A DNA stretch of 64,000 bases from NCBI GenBank assembly GCA_030603495.1, contig JAUVXR010000002.1, forward strand, positions 62,001 to 126,000, read 5' to 3'. The notes below the pieces were generated by a model that was given only the letters and a program-made list of their open reading frames with translations, was not told where the DNA came from and did not search any database. Source of the DNA: a bacterium (GTDB lineage Bacteria > Armatimonadota > Zipacnadia > Zipacnadales > Zipacnadaceae). Every line of letters begins with the position of its first letter. Within the stretch, counting starts at the first letter, position 1. A program made the translations under genes and the position numbers. Below are positions 34,619 through 43,833 of the stretch, one piece after another.

Positions 34619-36100
34619 TCAGCAATCTTCCTCGGCCTCAGAGACTGGTGTCTCCTGCTGGAGAGAGTCCGTCCGGTGTAAGCCTTGCATCACGATTCGG
34701 CGAAAGGCCATCACCAACTCAGGGTCGAATCCGCTGCCGGCTCGGGCTAGGATATCATGCAGAGCCTCCTGCGGCGACAGACTCGCCTGACGAGCCGGGT
34801 TGTGCGGATTGATGAGCCGATCATAGGCATCGGCGATGGCGATTATGCGTGCGTCGTAGGGAATGGCGTCGCCCTTGAGGCTCTCGGGGAAGCCCGTGCC
34901 GTCCCAGCGCTCGTGGTGGTGGGTAACCACCGAGAGCACAGGTTGCAGGAAGGTCACGGGCGCCAGAATGCTCTGGCCGATGAGGGGGTGCATCCGATAG
35001 AAGGCCTGCTCAGGTTCGCCAGGTTCGCCGTTGGCAGGGAGGTCGTCCCGGTCGAGCCCGATCTTGCCGACGTCATGGAGGATCGAGCCGAAGCGCAGCA
35101 GTTCGCGTTGCTCCTCGGGTATCCCCACTTCTGCGGCAATCTGGTCAACGATGTCAGTGACCCGTTCAGAGTGACTGTAAGTATCGCTATCTTTGGCCTC
35201 AATCGCCCGGGTCAAGGTGCGGACGGTCTCGTAGTAGCTGCGGCGGATATCCTCGTACAGTTCGGCGTTCTCGATGGCCACGGAGGCCTGGTGGGCGAAA
35301 GCAGTAAGCAGATCCACTTCCCGCTGGACAAATCTGCGCGGGGACTTGGCGTAGACCCGCACCACCCCCAACACCTTGTCTTTGGTCTCCAAAGGCACAA
35401 TGAGCACGGAGGTCAGGCCAGCTTGCCTGGCGGCTTCAGGGTACTGAAAATGAGGGTCAGTGCGCACGTCGTAGATCTGCTCAGCGTGGCCGCTGAGCAC
35501 CCGTTGATCCACCACACTGCCTGGCACCAGCACTGGGCCTTTTTGCCAGTAGTCCTCGCCCAGCCCAGCGCTAGCCGTGAGCTTTAGCTCGCCGGTCTCC
35601 TCGTCGAGCAACCGGATGTTGCATGCCTTAGCATCCATAACGCGCATAGCGTGGGAAGTGATAAGCTCAAGCACCTGCTTGATGCGCAAGGTCGAGGTTA
35701 TACTGCGGGCTACTTCATAGAGCGTCCGGGCCTCCACCACCCGCCGTTTGAGTTCGGACGATAGTCGCGAGGCAACGATGCCTACCACATAGAAGATGAG
35801 CATGCGCAGGATCATATTGAACAGATTCTGCAAGCTCGAATCGGCTGAGGAGAGCCCCTGTCCAGATTCGGTAGGCATCCACCAACCGCAGCCAAGCCCA
35901 GCTATCAGGGAGACGATTATCGCCCCGGGGTCACCAAACATGAAAGCGGCCCACAGTATGGGCAGATAGTAGAAGTGCACAGCATAGCTGTCGGTCCCGG
36001 CCAAGTACACCAGCCATGTGACAAACGCCATGGCCAGGGCCAGCACCATCAGGGATACTATGGTTCCTGTTCGGCTACGCTTCATCGCTGCCAAGACCAT
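34619..36100 (-). CDS. Membrane-anchored GAF and HD-GYP domain phosphodiesterase/sensor
   Basis: A 493-residue signalling protein. Three to four N-terminal TM segments (IVSLMVLALAMAFVTWLVYL, FYYLPILWAAFMFGDPGAI, ILRMLIFYVVGIVASRL) precede a GAF domain (about residues 120-290: LRIKQVLELITSHAMRVMDA, VLIVPLETKDKVLGVVRV) and an HD-GYP domain with YSHSERVT, GSILHDVGKIGLDRDDL, HHHERWDGTGFPESLKG and IIAIADAYDRLI. HD-GYP enzymes hydrolyse cyclic di-GMP; here the usual GYP reads GFP. Starts are uncertain: AGGAGG is one base before ATG 36100 but seven before an in-frame TTG two codons on. Stands alone between metG and the methyltransferase. Confidence 0.88.
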   Translation of the reverse strand: MVLAAMKRSRTGTIVSLMVLALAMAFVTWLVYLAGTDSYAVHFYYLPILWAAFMFGDPGAIIVSLIAGLGCGWWMPTESGQGLSSADSSLQNLFNMILRMLIFYVVGIVASRLSSELKRRVVEARTLYEVARSITSTLRIKQVLELITSHAMRVMDAKACNIRLLDEETGELKLTASAGLGEDYWQKGPVLVPGSVVDQRVLSGHAEQIYDVRTDPHFQYPEAARQAGLTSVLIVPLETKDKVLGVVRVYAKSPRRFVQREVDLLTAFAHQASVAIENAELYEDIRRSYYETVRTLTRAIEAKDSDTYSHSERVTDIVDQIAAEVGIPEEQRELLRFGSILHDVGKIGLDRDDLPANGEPGEPEQAFYRMHPLIGQSILAPVTFLQPVLSVVTHHHERWDGTGFPESLKGDAIPYDARIIAIADAYDRLINPHNPARQASLSPQEALHDILARAGSGFDPELVMAFRRIVMQGLHRTDSLQQETPVSEAEEDC

Positions 36101-36228
36101 TCCTCCTGGTTACCCGTTGTCCTCCCACTCTAAGCTGGACACATTCGCGGTAGCACTGACCGTTGGCGACAAAGTAACACCGATTGACAGCCGGCTTCCC
36201 CGCTCACAGCTCAGTCATACTGTCCCGC

Positions 36229-38205
36229 CTATCGGACTACAGTGCCTGGCGGGCAAAGGCGATCGGCCACCACCAATGCCTCGGGCTCCTCCGCACCGAC
36301 GGCAAGAATCATACCCTGCGACTCTACCCCATGGATGGTCGCCGGTTCCAGATTCGCTACTACGACCACGTTGATGTTCAACATCTCCCGGGGATTGAAC
36401 TGCTTGGCAATCCCTGCTACGATCTGGCGGGACTCGGACTCGCCCACGTCAACTATCAGCCGCAGGAGCTTATCGGCCCCGGGGATGCGATGAGCCTCCA
36501 GTATTGTACCCACGCGCAGATCTAGCTGCGCAAACTGCTCAATAGTGACAGTATCGGCACGGGCCACGGCCTGCTGTTCTGCTGCGGATTGCTCGGCCCG
36601 CTCACTGCGCGCCTGGAGACGGTCCATGGCTCGCCTTATGTCCACACGCGGGAAGATGGGGCGTCCGGGCTCGATAGCGATACCACTGGGTAGCTGCAGT
36701 GCCCGGCAGTCGTCCCAGGATTTTTCGGCCCCCGCAGATTCTAGCCCCAGTTGCCGCCAGATCTCATCACAGATAGCGGGCATGAACGGCGAGACCATTA
36801 TGGCCAGTACCCGCACGCAGTCCAGGACATCGTACAGGACCGCCTCGAGCTCGACCTGCTTGGCCTCTTTATGGAGTGTCCAGGGCGCGCGCGTGTCCAG
36901 GAACTTGTTAGCGCTCGCCACCAGCTCCCAGATGGCTACCAGAGCAGCACTGAAGCTATATTCCGCCATCTCCTGCTCCACAAGCGCGCGGACCCGGTCA
37001 ATCTCGGCGGCCAGTTCGCCCGCACCCGGCCCGGGCTCGGGAATCTTCTTCTCCAGGTAGCGCTCGACCAACGGTAAAGTGCGGTTGAGCAGGTTGCCCA
37101 GATCGTTGGCCAGGTCGGCATTAAATCGACTTAGCAGTCCCCGCCAGGAGAATGAAGCGTCCAGACCGAAGGTTACCTCGCGCAGCAGGAAGTAGCGCAG
37201 ACTGTCCACGGCCACAGCGGTCGTCGCCCCGGAAATATCGGCCAGCTCGCGCGCCACTTCGTACGGGTGCAGCACGTTCCCCTTCGACTTCCTCATCCTG
37301 TCACCTTGGGCAGTGATCCACCAGCCATGTGCAAAGAGCGTCTCGGGCAGCGGCAAGTCCAGCGCCATGAGTATAGCCGGCCACAGGGTGGCGTGAAAGC
37401 GGGTTAGGATGTCTTTGCCCATCAGTTCCAGACGCGGCGGCCACCACTGCCCGAACTCGTCGAGGTCATCGGGATACCCGACCTGGGAGAGGTAGTTTAT
37501 CAGGGCATCGAACCAGACATAGATGGATTGCGTGTCGTCGTCGGGCACCGGTATGTCCCATTCGGTATGGCCGCGGCTGATGCAGGCATCGCGCAAGCCC
37601 TCCCCCATAAACGAGAGCACCTCGTTGCGCCGCGACTCGGGCAAGATGAATTCGGGATGGCGCTCGATGTGTTCCCGAAGTCGGTCGGAATAAGCAGACG
37701 TGCGGAAGAAATAAGCCGGTTCGGTGACCTGCTCGACCTCCCGCTTGCATTCGGGGCAGTCGCCCCCCACCAGTTCACTCTCTAACAGGTGCGTCTCGCA
37801 CGGAATGCAATACCAGCCTTGGTACTCGCCCAGGTAGATGTCACCGGATTCCCGCAGCCGCCGGAAGACGTACTGGACAGTCGCCACATGATGGGAGTCG
37901 GTGGTGCGGATGAAGCGGTCATAATCAATGTGCAGTCGCTTCCACATCCGCTGCCAGGCCTCGACTACCTCGTCAACTAACTCCTGAGGCTTCAGGCCGC
38001 GGGCCTCGGCAGAGCGGGCTATTTTCTGCCCGTGCTCGTCGGTTCCGGTCGAAAAGAGGACCGGTTCGCCGAGCAGCCGGTGGTACCGCGCCTGGGCGTC
38101 CGCCCCTATCGTGGTGTACGAGTGCCCAATGTGGGGCAAGTCGTTAACGTAGTAGATAGGCGTGGTAATGTAGAAGCTTCTGCCCGAATCGTCTGCTGAT
38201 CTCAT
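36229..38205 (-). CDS. metG: Methionyl-tRNA synthetase with C-terminal tRNA-binding domain
   Basis: A 658-residue class I synthetase that charges tRNA-Met. HIGH is in PIYYVNDLPHIGHSY; a zinc knuckle is visible (WYCIPCETHL and GGDCPECKRE, CxxC-CxxC). The KMSKS loop reads MRKSKGNVL, with R replacing the S of KMSKS. The OB-fold tRNA-binding domain is present at the C-terminus (QFAQLDLRVGTILEAHRIPG, DKLLRLIVDVGE, ESQGMILAV). ATG 38205 is chosen: it gives the normal 'SFYITTPIYYVNDLPHIGH' lead within 10 residues and has GAAGGA upstream, whereas the longer frame to 38337 overlaps the fmdB end. Downstream of fmdB by 74 bases. Confidence 0.96.
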   Translation of the reverse strand: MRSADDSGRSFYITTPIYYVNDLPHIGHSYTTIGADAQARYHRLLGEPVLFSTGTDEHGQKIARSAEARGLKPQELVDEVVEAWQRMWKRLHIDYDRFIRTTDSHHVATVQYVFRRLRESGDIYLGEYQGWYCIPCETHLLESELVGGDCPECKREVEQVTEPAYFFRTSAYSDRLREHIERHPEFILPESRRNEVLSFMGEGLRDACISRGHTEWDIPVPDDDTQSIYVWFDALINYLSQVGYPDDLDEFGQWWPPRLELMGKDILTRFHATLWPAILMALDLPLPETLFAHGWWITAQGDRMRKSKGNVLHPYEVARELADISGATTAVAVDSLRYFLLREVTFGLDASFSWRGLLSRFNADLANDLGNLLNRTLPLVERYLEKKIPEPGPGAGELAAEIDRVRALVEQEMAEYSFSAALVAIWELVASANKFLDTRAPWTLHKEAKQVELEAVLYDVLDCVRVLAIMVSPFMPAICDEIWRQLGLESAGAEKSWDDCRALQLPSGIAIEPGRPIFPRVDIRRAMDRLQARSERAEQSAAEQQAVARADTVTIEQFAQLDLRVGTILEAHRIPGADKLLRLIVDVGESESRQIVAGIAKQFNPREMLNINVVVVANLEPATIHGVESQGMILAVGAEEPEALVVADRLCPPGTVVR

Positions 38206-38278
38206 CAACTGAGACGTCCTTCGTGCAATTGTTGCTCTCCGCCCCGCATATTGCGCTGCTCTATGGCTCGGCATCAGC

Positions 38279-38515
38279 TTACCTACAGCATGAGGCGCAA
38301 CTGCTAGCGCTGCAACTGGTGCAGCTTCCCGAACCACTTATACTCCGGCTGGTCGAAGAGCCCGAGCCGACCCGTCCGTAGAACGACGACATTATACGCT
38401 GGATATCGCTCCCACCACAAGACGGGCAGGCGGCCGGCTCATCTCGAGCAGTGCGCGAACGCAGCAGTTCAAAGCTGTTCGCACACTCTCGGCACCTATA
38501 CTCAAACAATGGCAT
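38279..38515 (-). CDS. FmdB-family zinc ribbon protein
   Basis: A 78-residue protein. MPLFEYRCRECANSFELLRS followed by CPSCGGSDIQRI gives two CxxC pairs, the FmdB (CxxC_CxxC_SSSS) putative regulatory zinc ribbon. The C-terminal tail GSCTSCSASSCASCCR is cysteine and serine rich, as common in this family. ATG 38515 follows GGAGTGGAGCT. Members often sit near housekeeping genes and their role is unclear. Here the gene precedes metG. Confidence 0.9.
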   Translation of the reverse strand: MPLFEYRCRECANSFELLRSRTARDEPAACPSCGGSDIQRIMSSFYGRVGSGSSTSRSISGSGSCTSCSASSCASCCR

Positions 38516-38565
38516 AGCTCCACTCCGACTGCCTTTTTCTCAATATCCTCTGGGTGCTGGCTAGG

Positions 38566-39501
38566 TCAACTGTCTTGGTCTATCCTGCGCTCTTGCCTTG
38601 CCACCGTGTGCGCATCGGCGGCAGACACAACGACGATACGCTGGTCGGCCAGCTTCACCGTTAACTCCTGCTTGAGTACGCGCTGCTCAACGACTTGGCC
38701 CTCGCCGTGGGGCGTCTGGACTTGCTCTCCCACGTCTGCCAACCGGGCGCGGGCGGTGGCATATACGCCGTGTTCATAGCGCAAGCAACACATCAATCGG
38801 TTGCACACCCCGCTGATCTTCTCTGGATTCAGGGGCAGGTCCTGGTCCTTGGCCAAGCGAATGCTGACCGGTTTGAACTCGCGCAGGAATCGCGCGCAGC
38901 ACAGCGGCTGGCCACAGGGGCCCAGGCCGCCGTGCATCTTCGCCTCGTCACGCACCCCAATCTGGCGCAGCTCGATATGGCAGTGAAAGGTCTGGGCCAA
39001 GTCCCGGACCAACTCGCGGAAGTCCACCCGGCCCTCAGCAGTGAAGAAGAAAATAAGCTGGCGCTGGTCCAGGGTATAGTCGGCCCTGACCAGCTTCATC
39101 ACCAACCCGTGCTCGGCGATCTTCTGCCTGCAGACCGCGATGGCCTCCCGGGCCTGCTCCTGGAGCCAACGCTTCCTCCGGAAGTCGCTCGATTCGGCTT
39201 TGCGCAATAGCGACTTGGTGGGGGCAGGATGACCTGGTTCGGCTTTGTCCTTCACGTAGACCACTTGGCCAACATCCGGTCCCCTCTCAGTTTGGGCCAC
39301 GACAAACTGCCCCGGCCTGATCTTCACTCCGCCGGACTTGAACCAGTAGATCGGCCCGGTACGCCAAAAGCACAGCGCGACAACCTCGTCGCGGCGCTGC
39401 TCCGCCCGACTCCGCGTGGGCATGTCCGCCCCCCGCGCAGTCTGGCCAGCCTCGGTCTGACCATCTTGATCCCGATTGTCCTGCAGGTCCCTGTCAGCCA
39501 T
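38566..39501 (-). CDS. PSP1-domain protein, RicT/YaaT-like
   Basis: A 311-residue cytoplasmic protein. The PSP1 C-terminal domain is seen in LIFFFTAEGRVDFRELVRDL followed by AQTFHCHIELRQIGVRDEAK. The conserved iron-binding cysteine stretch GPCGQPLCCARFL and GVCNRLMCCLRYEH matches RicT (YaaT), which with RicA and RicF acts in RNase Y-linked mRNA processing in Bacillus; in other phyla its role is unclear. It starts at ATG 39501 (GTG 39540 is possible but gives an unlikely basic lead). It lies just past mfd, starting about 40 bases after the mfd stop. The N-terminal 40 residues are acidic and disordered-looking. Confidence 0.85.
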   Translation of the reverse strand: MADRDLQDNRDQDGQTEAGQTARGADMPTRSRAEQRRDEVVALCFWRTGPIYWFKSGGVKIRPGQFVVAQTERGPDVGQVVYVKDKAEPGHPAPTKSLLRKAESSDFRRKRWLQEQAREAIAVCRQKIAEHGLVMKLVRADYTLDQRQLIFFFTAEGRVDFRELVRDLAQTFHCHIELRQIGVRDEAKMHGGLGPCGQPLCCARFLREFKPVSIRLAKDQDLPLNPEKISGVCNRLMCCLRYEHGVYATARARLADVGEQVQTPHGEGQVVEQRVLKQELTVKLADQRIVVVSAADAHTVARQERRIDQDS

Positions 39502-39543
39502 AGTCTTGATCACCGATCGTGCAGAGCCGCGCCACCACACAGC

Positions 39544-42500
39544 TTACGAGGCGGTCGCTACAGTATCCTGCTCTGCTAGGTCGTAGTTGGCCCTGTCCAA
39601 CAGCCGCCCAACCAACTCCTGGACAGCAGCCATTGCAAACTGGCCACCCTTTTGTCTGTATCCGAAGCAGATCTGCTGTGAGTCGAAACTGGCGCGGGGC
39701 AGCTTGGAGCGCGCCCCCCGCCGGGCCTGAAGCTTGGTCGGCTTGTACAGACCCTGTAGCAGACGCAACTCCCCAGGCTTTAGACGTGCCTCGGCCCGCA
39801 ATCGGATAACAATCCGACTATTCTCTGTGGTGATGTCAGCGATACCGACGGCGATACAGCGCAGCTTGAGTTCAGCTATCTGCACCAGGTTCTCAACCGC
39901 AGGCGGCAGCCTGCCGTAGCGGTCGGTCATCTCCGCGGCCAGGTCAGCTATCTGCTCAGGAGTGGTCGTCGCAGCAAGCTGCCGGTACAACGCTATGCGC
40001 TGGTTCTCTGCCGGCACGTACTCGGCGGGAATCAGCGCCTCGATGGGCAAGTCAAGCGCCGGCGCGCCCTCGTAGTCAGACGTCGGTTCGCCTTTGAGCG
40101 TCTTAACGGAGTCGGCTAGCATCTGGCAGTACAGGTCCAGGCCCACCGCCGACAGGTGCCCGCTCTGCTCGGCCCCCAAGATATCGCCGGCACCCCGTAT
40201 CTCCAGGTCGCGCAACGCCAGCTTGAAGCCGCTGCCCAGTTCGCTGAATTCCTCCAACGCCTTGAGGCGCTGCTCGGCCTCGGCAGTCATTCGTTCCGGG
40301 TAGCGGTACAGTAGATATGCGTAGGCCTGGCGGTCGGATCTGCCCACACGCCCCCGAAGCTGGTAAAGCTGGGCCAGCCCCAGTCTGTCCGCATCATCAA
40401 TTATTATAGTGTTAGCGTTAGGTACGTCCAGGCCGCTCTCGATGATGGTCGTGCAAACCAGTACATCAAACTCCTCGGCATAGAAGGCCAGCATGACCTG
40501 CTCGAGATCAGCTTCGGGGAGTTGGCCGTGCCCAACTGCTACCGTAGCCTCGGGCACCAGACGCTGAACGGCGGCGGCAATATGATTAATAGATTTTACC
40601 CGATTATGGACGAAATACACTTGGCCGCTGCGGCGCAACTCGCGGAGAATCGCCTCGCGGATTAGCTGATCGTCTCGCTCTCGGACGAAGGTGCGGATGG
40701 GCATACGGCCCCGGGGCGGGTCGTTGATCAGCGAAATGGCCCGCACCCCCGACAGGGCCATATTCAGCGTCCGCGGAATCGGCGTAGCGGTCAGCGTTAC
40801 CACATCCACGCTCTGGCGCAGTTTCTTGAGCTGCTCTTTCTGCTTTACTCCGAACCGCTGCTCCTCGTCAATAACCACCAAACCCAGGTCATTCAAGCCA
40901 ACATCAGTGGCCAGCAGACGGTGGGTACCTATGACGATATCCACGGTGCCTTCTTTGAGCCCGCGGATTATCTTCTGCTGCTGCTCGCGCGTGCGGAAGC
41001 GGCTGAGCATAGCTATTTCAACCGGGTACCCCGACAGACGCTGGCCGAAGGTATTATAGTGCTGTTGGGCCAGTACGGTTGTCGGCACCAGCACGGCGAC
41101 CTGCTTGCCGGCCAGCACCGCTTTGAACGCCGCCCGCACCGCCACCTCGGTCTTACCGAAGCCGACATCACCACAGATGAGCCGGTCCATCGGCTTGCCT
41201 GCTTCCATATCCGTTTTGACATCGGCAATGGCCCCCAGTTGGTCGCCAGTCTCCTCGTAGCGGAAGGAGTTCTCCAGTTGGGCCAGCCAAGGGTTGTCGG
41301 GGGCGAAGCAGTAGCCCTCGACCTGCTCCCGCGCGGCATACAGCTTCATCAACTCACGGGCTAGCAGCCTGGTGGAGGCTTGGGCCTTCTTCTTGGCACG
41401 ATTCCAGCGCCCACTGTTGAGCTTGGTAATCGGCGGTGAGCCATGCGAACCGATGTACTTCTGAACGCGGTCGAGTTGAGTGGCCGGCACGTAGAGCTTG
41501 TCGCCGTCGGCATACTCGAGGACGAGGTATTCCCGCTCCACTCCGTTGAGGGCCTGCTTAGTCAGACCGCGATAGACGCCAATGCCGTGGTTGATGTGCA
41601 CCACGTAGTCGCCTTCGTGCAACTCGCGTAACGAGGTGAGCGAGAAGCCCGGGTGGTAGCTGCGCTCTGGGGGCCGCCGCAGCTTGCGCCAACCGTAGAT
41701 CTCATTTCCGGTCAGGACTATGAGATCCACTTCGGGGACGGTGAAGCCGCCAGAGAGGTCAACGTCCACCACGTTGATACTGCCAGGTAGCAGCTCGTGA
41801 AGCTCGGTTTCCTGGTAGACTCTATCAAGCTCTCGCGAGCGTAGGACCTCGCTGATGCGGGACGGATCGCTGGTGCAGATGACCAGGTACTTGCCTGCGC
41901 GTTGCCACTCGGCCAGGCCTTCAACCAGCAGTTCGAATCTGCCGCCGAAGCTGTCCACGGGCGGAGTATCGAAGCGCACCACCGGAGCATCTTGCTGCCA
42001 CGGCACTTCCCGGCGGAGCATACTCAGGTAGATTATCGGTCGGGCCCAGCGGTTGTGCTCAAAATACATAGCCAGGAGCTTAGCAAAGGGCATACAAGCA
42101 GTCTCGGGCAGCCGCAGGTGGCTACCTAGCTTAACGCCGGCCCGGTAGGCCTCGTGGACCTCGTCCTCAAACTGCTCGGCATGCGACTTGAGGTGGATTG
42201 GCTCGTCCACGACCAAGTAAGCGTCCTCAGGCAGGTAGTCACAGAGCGCCTGGGGGCGGGAGTATACATAGGGCAGGTAATGCGCCAGCCCGGGCGCGGG
42301 CCGAAGCTGTCTGAGCAGGCGCAGGTCCTCGTCCATTCGCTCGCGGAGCCGCTCGGCCTCGCGCAGCTTGTTCTGGGAGCGGAGCTGGTCCAACTCGCGC
42401 TCAAAGGCGCTGCGAATGGCCGGAAGCGCCGCCTGTAGCGACTTGTGGGTGAGCAGTATTTCCCCGGCTGGACCTATCCCGATACGCTCCAGGGGCTGGG

Positions 42501-43167
42501 TGGCCCTCTGCGTGACCGGGTCAAAGAGCCGCAACCGCTCCACTTCATTGCCCAGTAGTTCCAGGCGCACCGGCCACTGGCTAGTCGGCGGCGAGATATC
42601 TACAATGCCCCCCCGTACCGAGAACTGCCCGACCTCATCTACCAGGTCCACCCGCTCATAGCCCAGATCCAACAGCGCCCCGCCCAGCTCGTCGCGGTCA
42701 ATCTCCTGCCCTGCTACCACCTCCCGGCGGGCTTTACGTAGCTCTGTCTGAGGCATCGTGAGATGCAGGACCGCCTTGATGCATGCTACGACTACCGTTG
42801 GCCGGCCGGCGCACAGCCGTTCGAGAACTGTCAAGCGCTGGGCGACCTGAGCAGGGCCAGGCTCTACCCCATCGTAGAGAGCCGAGGCTGTCGAGGGATA
42901 CAGCATCACCTCGAGGTCAGCGATATTGCTAAGCAATTGGCCTAGGTCGGTAGCCAGCTGCTGGGCGCGGTCGTCGGTGTAGGTGATTAGCAGAGCAGTG
43001 GACCGCTCACGGCTGAACAGCGCGGCCAGCAGCACCGCCTTGCCCACAGCACTGACCCCTTCAACCGAGAGGGCCCTCGCGCCACTGGCGAGTTGCTGCT
43101 GCAGTTCAGCGAAGCTGTCCGCTTCGGCAATCTTGTCACGAAGTTGCGAAAGAATTGTCGTCGCCAT
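39544..43167 (-). CDS. mfd: Transcription-repair coupling factor Mfd
   Basis: A 1207-residue DNA translocase that removes stalled RNA polymerase and brings in UvrA. It shows the UvrB-like N-terminal module (LLITYTDDRAQQLATDLGQL, SVRGGIVDISPPTSQWPVRL), the RNA-polymerase interacting domain (GDYVVHINHGIGVYRGL), Walker A in LICGDVGFGKTEVAVRAAF, VVIDEEQRFGVKQKE, LTATPIPRTLNMALSG, and helicase motif VI in QLRGRVGRSDRQAYAY, followed by a TRCF C-terminal domain (ALDLPIEALIPAEYV). ATG 43167 gives MATTILSQLRDKI; an upstream GTG is possible. It precedes RicT-like gene, and uvrB lies at the window's left end though far away. Length is normal. Confidence 0.97.
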   Translation of the reverse strand: MATTILSQLRDKIAEADSFAELQQQLASGARALSVEGVSAVGKAVLLAALFSRERSTALLITYTDDRAQQLATDLGQLLSNIADLEVMLYPSTASALYDGVEPGPAQVAQRLTVLERLCAGRPTVVVACIKAVLHLTMPQTELRKARREVVAGQEIDRDELGGALLDLGYERVDLVDEVGQFSVRGGIVDISPPTSQWPVRLELLGNEVERLRLFDPVTQRATQPLERIGIGPAGEILLTHKSLQAALPAIRSAFERELDQLRSQNKLREAERLRERMDEDLRLLRQLRPAPGLAHYLPYVYSRPQALCDYLPEDAYLVVDEPIHLKSHAEQFEDEVHEAYRAGVKLGSHLRLPETACMPFAKLLAMYFEHNRWARPIIYLSMLRREVPWQQDAPVVRFDTPPVDSFGGRFELLVEGLAEWQRAGKYLVICTSDPSRISEVLRSRELDRVYQETELHELLPGSINVVDVDLSGGFTVPEVDLIVLTGNEIYGWRKLRRPPERSYHPGFSLTSLRELHEGDYVVHINHGIGVYRGLTKQALNGVEREYLVLEYADGDKLYVPATQLDRVQKYIGSHGSPPITKLNSGRWNRAKKKAQASTRLLARELMKLYAAREQVEGYCFAPDNPWLAQLENSFRYEETGDQLGAIADVKTDMEAGKPMDRLICGDVGFGKTEVAVRAAFKAVLAGKQVAVLVPTTVLAQQHYNTFGQRLSGYPVEIAMLSRFRTREQQQKIIRGLKEGTVDIVIGTHRLLATDVGLNDLGLVVIDEEQRFGVKQKEQLKKLRQSVDVVTLTATPIPRTLNMALSGVRAISLINDPPRGRMPIRTFVRERDDQLIREAILRELRRSGQVYFVHNRVKSINHIAAAVQRLVPEATVAVGHGQLPEADLEQVMLAFYAEEFDVLVCTTIIESGLDVPNANTIIIDDADRLGLAQLYQLRGRVGRSDRQAYAYLLYRYPERMTAEAEQRLKALEEFSELGSGFKLALRDLEIRGAGDILGAEQSGHLSAVGLDLYCQMLADSVKTLKGEPTSDYEGAPALDLPIEALIPAEYVPAENQRIALYRQLAATTTPEQIADLAAEMTDRYGRLPPAVENLVQIAELKLRCIAVGIADITTENSRIVIRLRAEARLKPGELRLLQGLYKPTKLQARRGARSKLPRASFDSQQICFGYRQKGGQFAMAAVQELVGRLLDRANYDLAEQDTVATAS

Positions 43168-43191
43168 AACCGAGTGCCAAAACACACCTAG

Positions 43192-43212
43192 CCCGAGATA
43201 CCAACTCGGGCG
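43192..43212. other. Hairpin between ssb and mfd
   Basis: GCCCGAG, seven loop bases, CTCGGGC: a 7-bp stem. On the minus strand the sequence after it is TAGGTGTGTTTT, only weakly T-rich. It may end the rpsF-ssb message or shape the mfd leader. Confidence 0.4.
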
Positions 43213-43340
43213 GGGTGAAAGTTGAATGATTCTAAGTTGTTAGACATAATCCGGCGCGCTACGGTTCGGTCTTCTACTAGTACAGACCGGGCAAATCAGC
43301 AGCCGCAGAGTGCTATCAAGGGCTGAACATGCTCCGGGTG

Positions 43341-43820
43341 TTACTGGTCCCCGAAGATGTCCTCACCCTCGGGAATCGAGCTGAACTCGTCGTCAGTGTC
43401 GGAGGCTGCCCCGGCTTCGCCGCCCGTACTAGGTGCAGCAGGGGCACCAGCCCCGGCGCGCTGCTGTTGGCCAGCCCGGCGGCGTTCGGCTTCCTGGCGG
43501 CTTTCCAGGAACTGAACGCGTTGCGCATTAATCTCCACCGCATAGCGGTTCTGGCCGTCCTGGGTCTGCCAGGTCCGCGACTGGACCCGGCCCTCGACGG
43601 CTACCAACGAGCCCTTGTCCAGGTACTGGGCGCAGTTCTCGGCCTGCGCTGCCCAGGTTACGATGTTGAGCCAGTCAGTTTGCTGCTCCCCCTCGGGAGC
43701 ATCACGTCGAGGCGGGCGACCTACCGCCAGGCGAAACTTGGTGACGGCCGTCCCGCTGGGCGTATACCGCATCTCCGGGTCGTTTGCCAGCCGTCCTACG
43801 AGCACCACGTTGTTGACCAT
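43341..43820 (-). CDS. ssb: Single-stranded DNA-binding protein
   Basis: A 159-residue SSB. The OB fold reads VNNVVLVGRLANDPEMRYTP, FRLAVGRPPRRD, TDWLNIVTWAAQAENCAQYL and GSLVAVEGRVQSRTWQTQDG, followed by a glutamine/glycine/alanine-rich linker. The C-terminal tip is EGEDIFGDQ. The family's conserved acidic tip is DDDIPF, the docking site for partner proteins, and here proline is lost and the end is extended by GDQ. It is 13 bases after rpsF, the usual rpsF-ssb pairing; rpsR is not present after it. Binds ssDNA at forks and in repair. Confidence 0.95.
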   Translation of the reverse strand: MVNNVVLVGRLANDPEMRYTPSGTAVTKFRLAVGRPPRRDAPEGEQQTDWLNIVTWAAQAENCAQYLDKGSLVAVEGRVQSRTWQTQDGQNRYAVEINAQRVQFLESRQEAERRRAGQQQRAGAGAPAAPSTGGEAGAASDTDDEFSSIPEGEDIFGDQ

Positions 43821-43833
43821 AGCACATCCCCCG

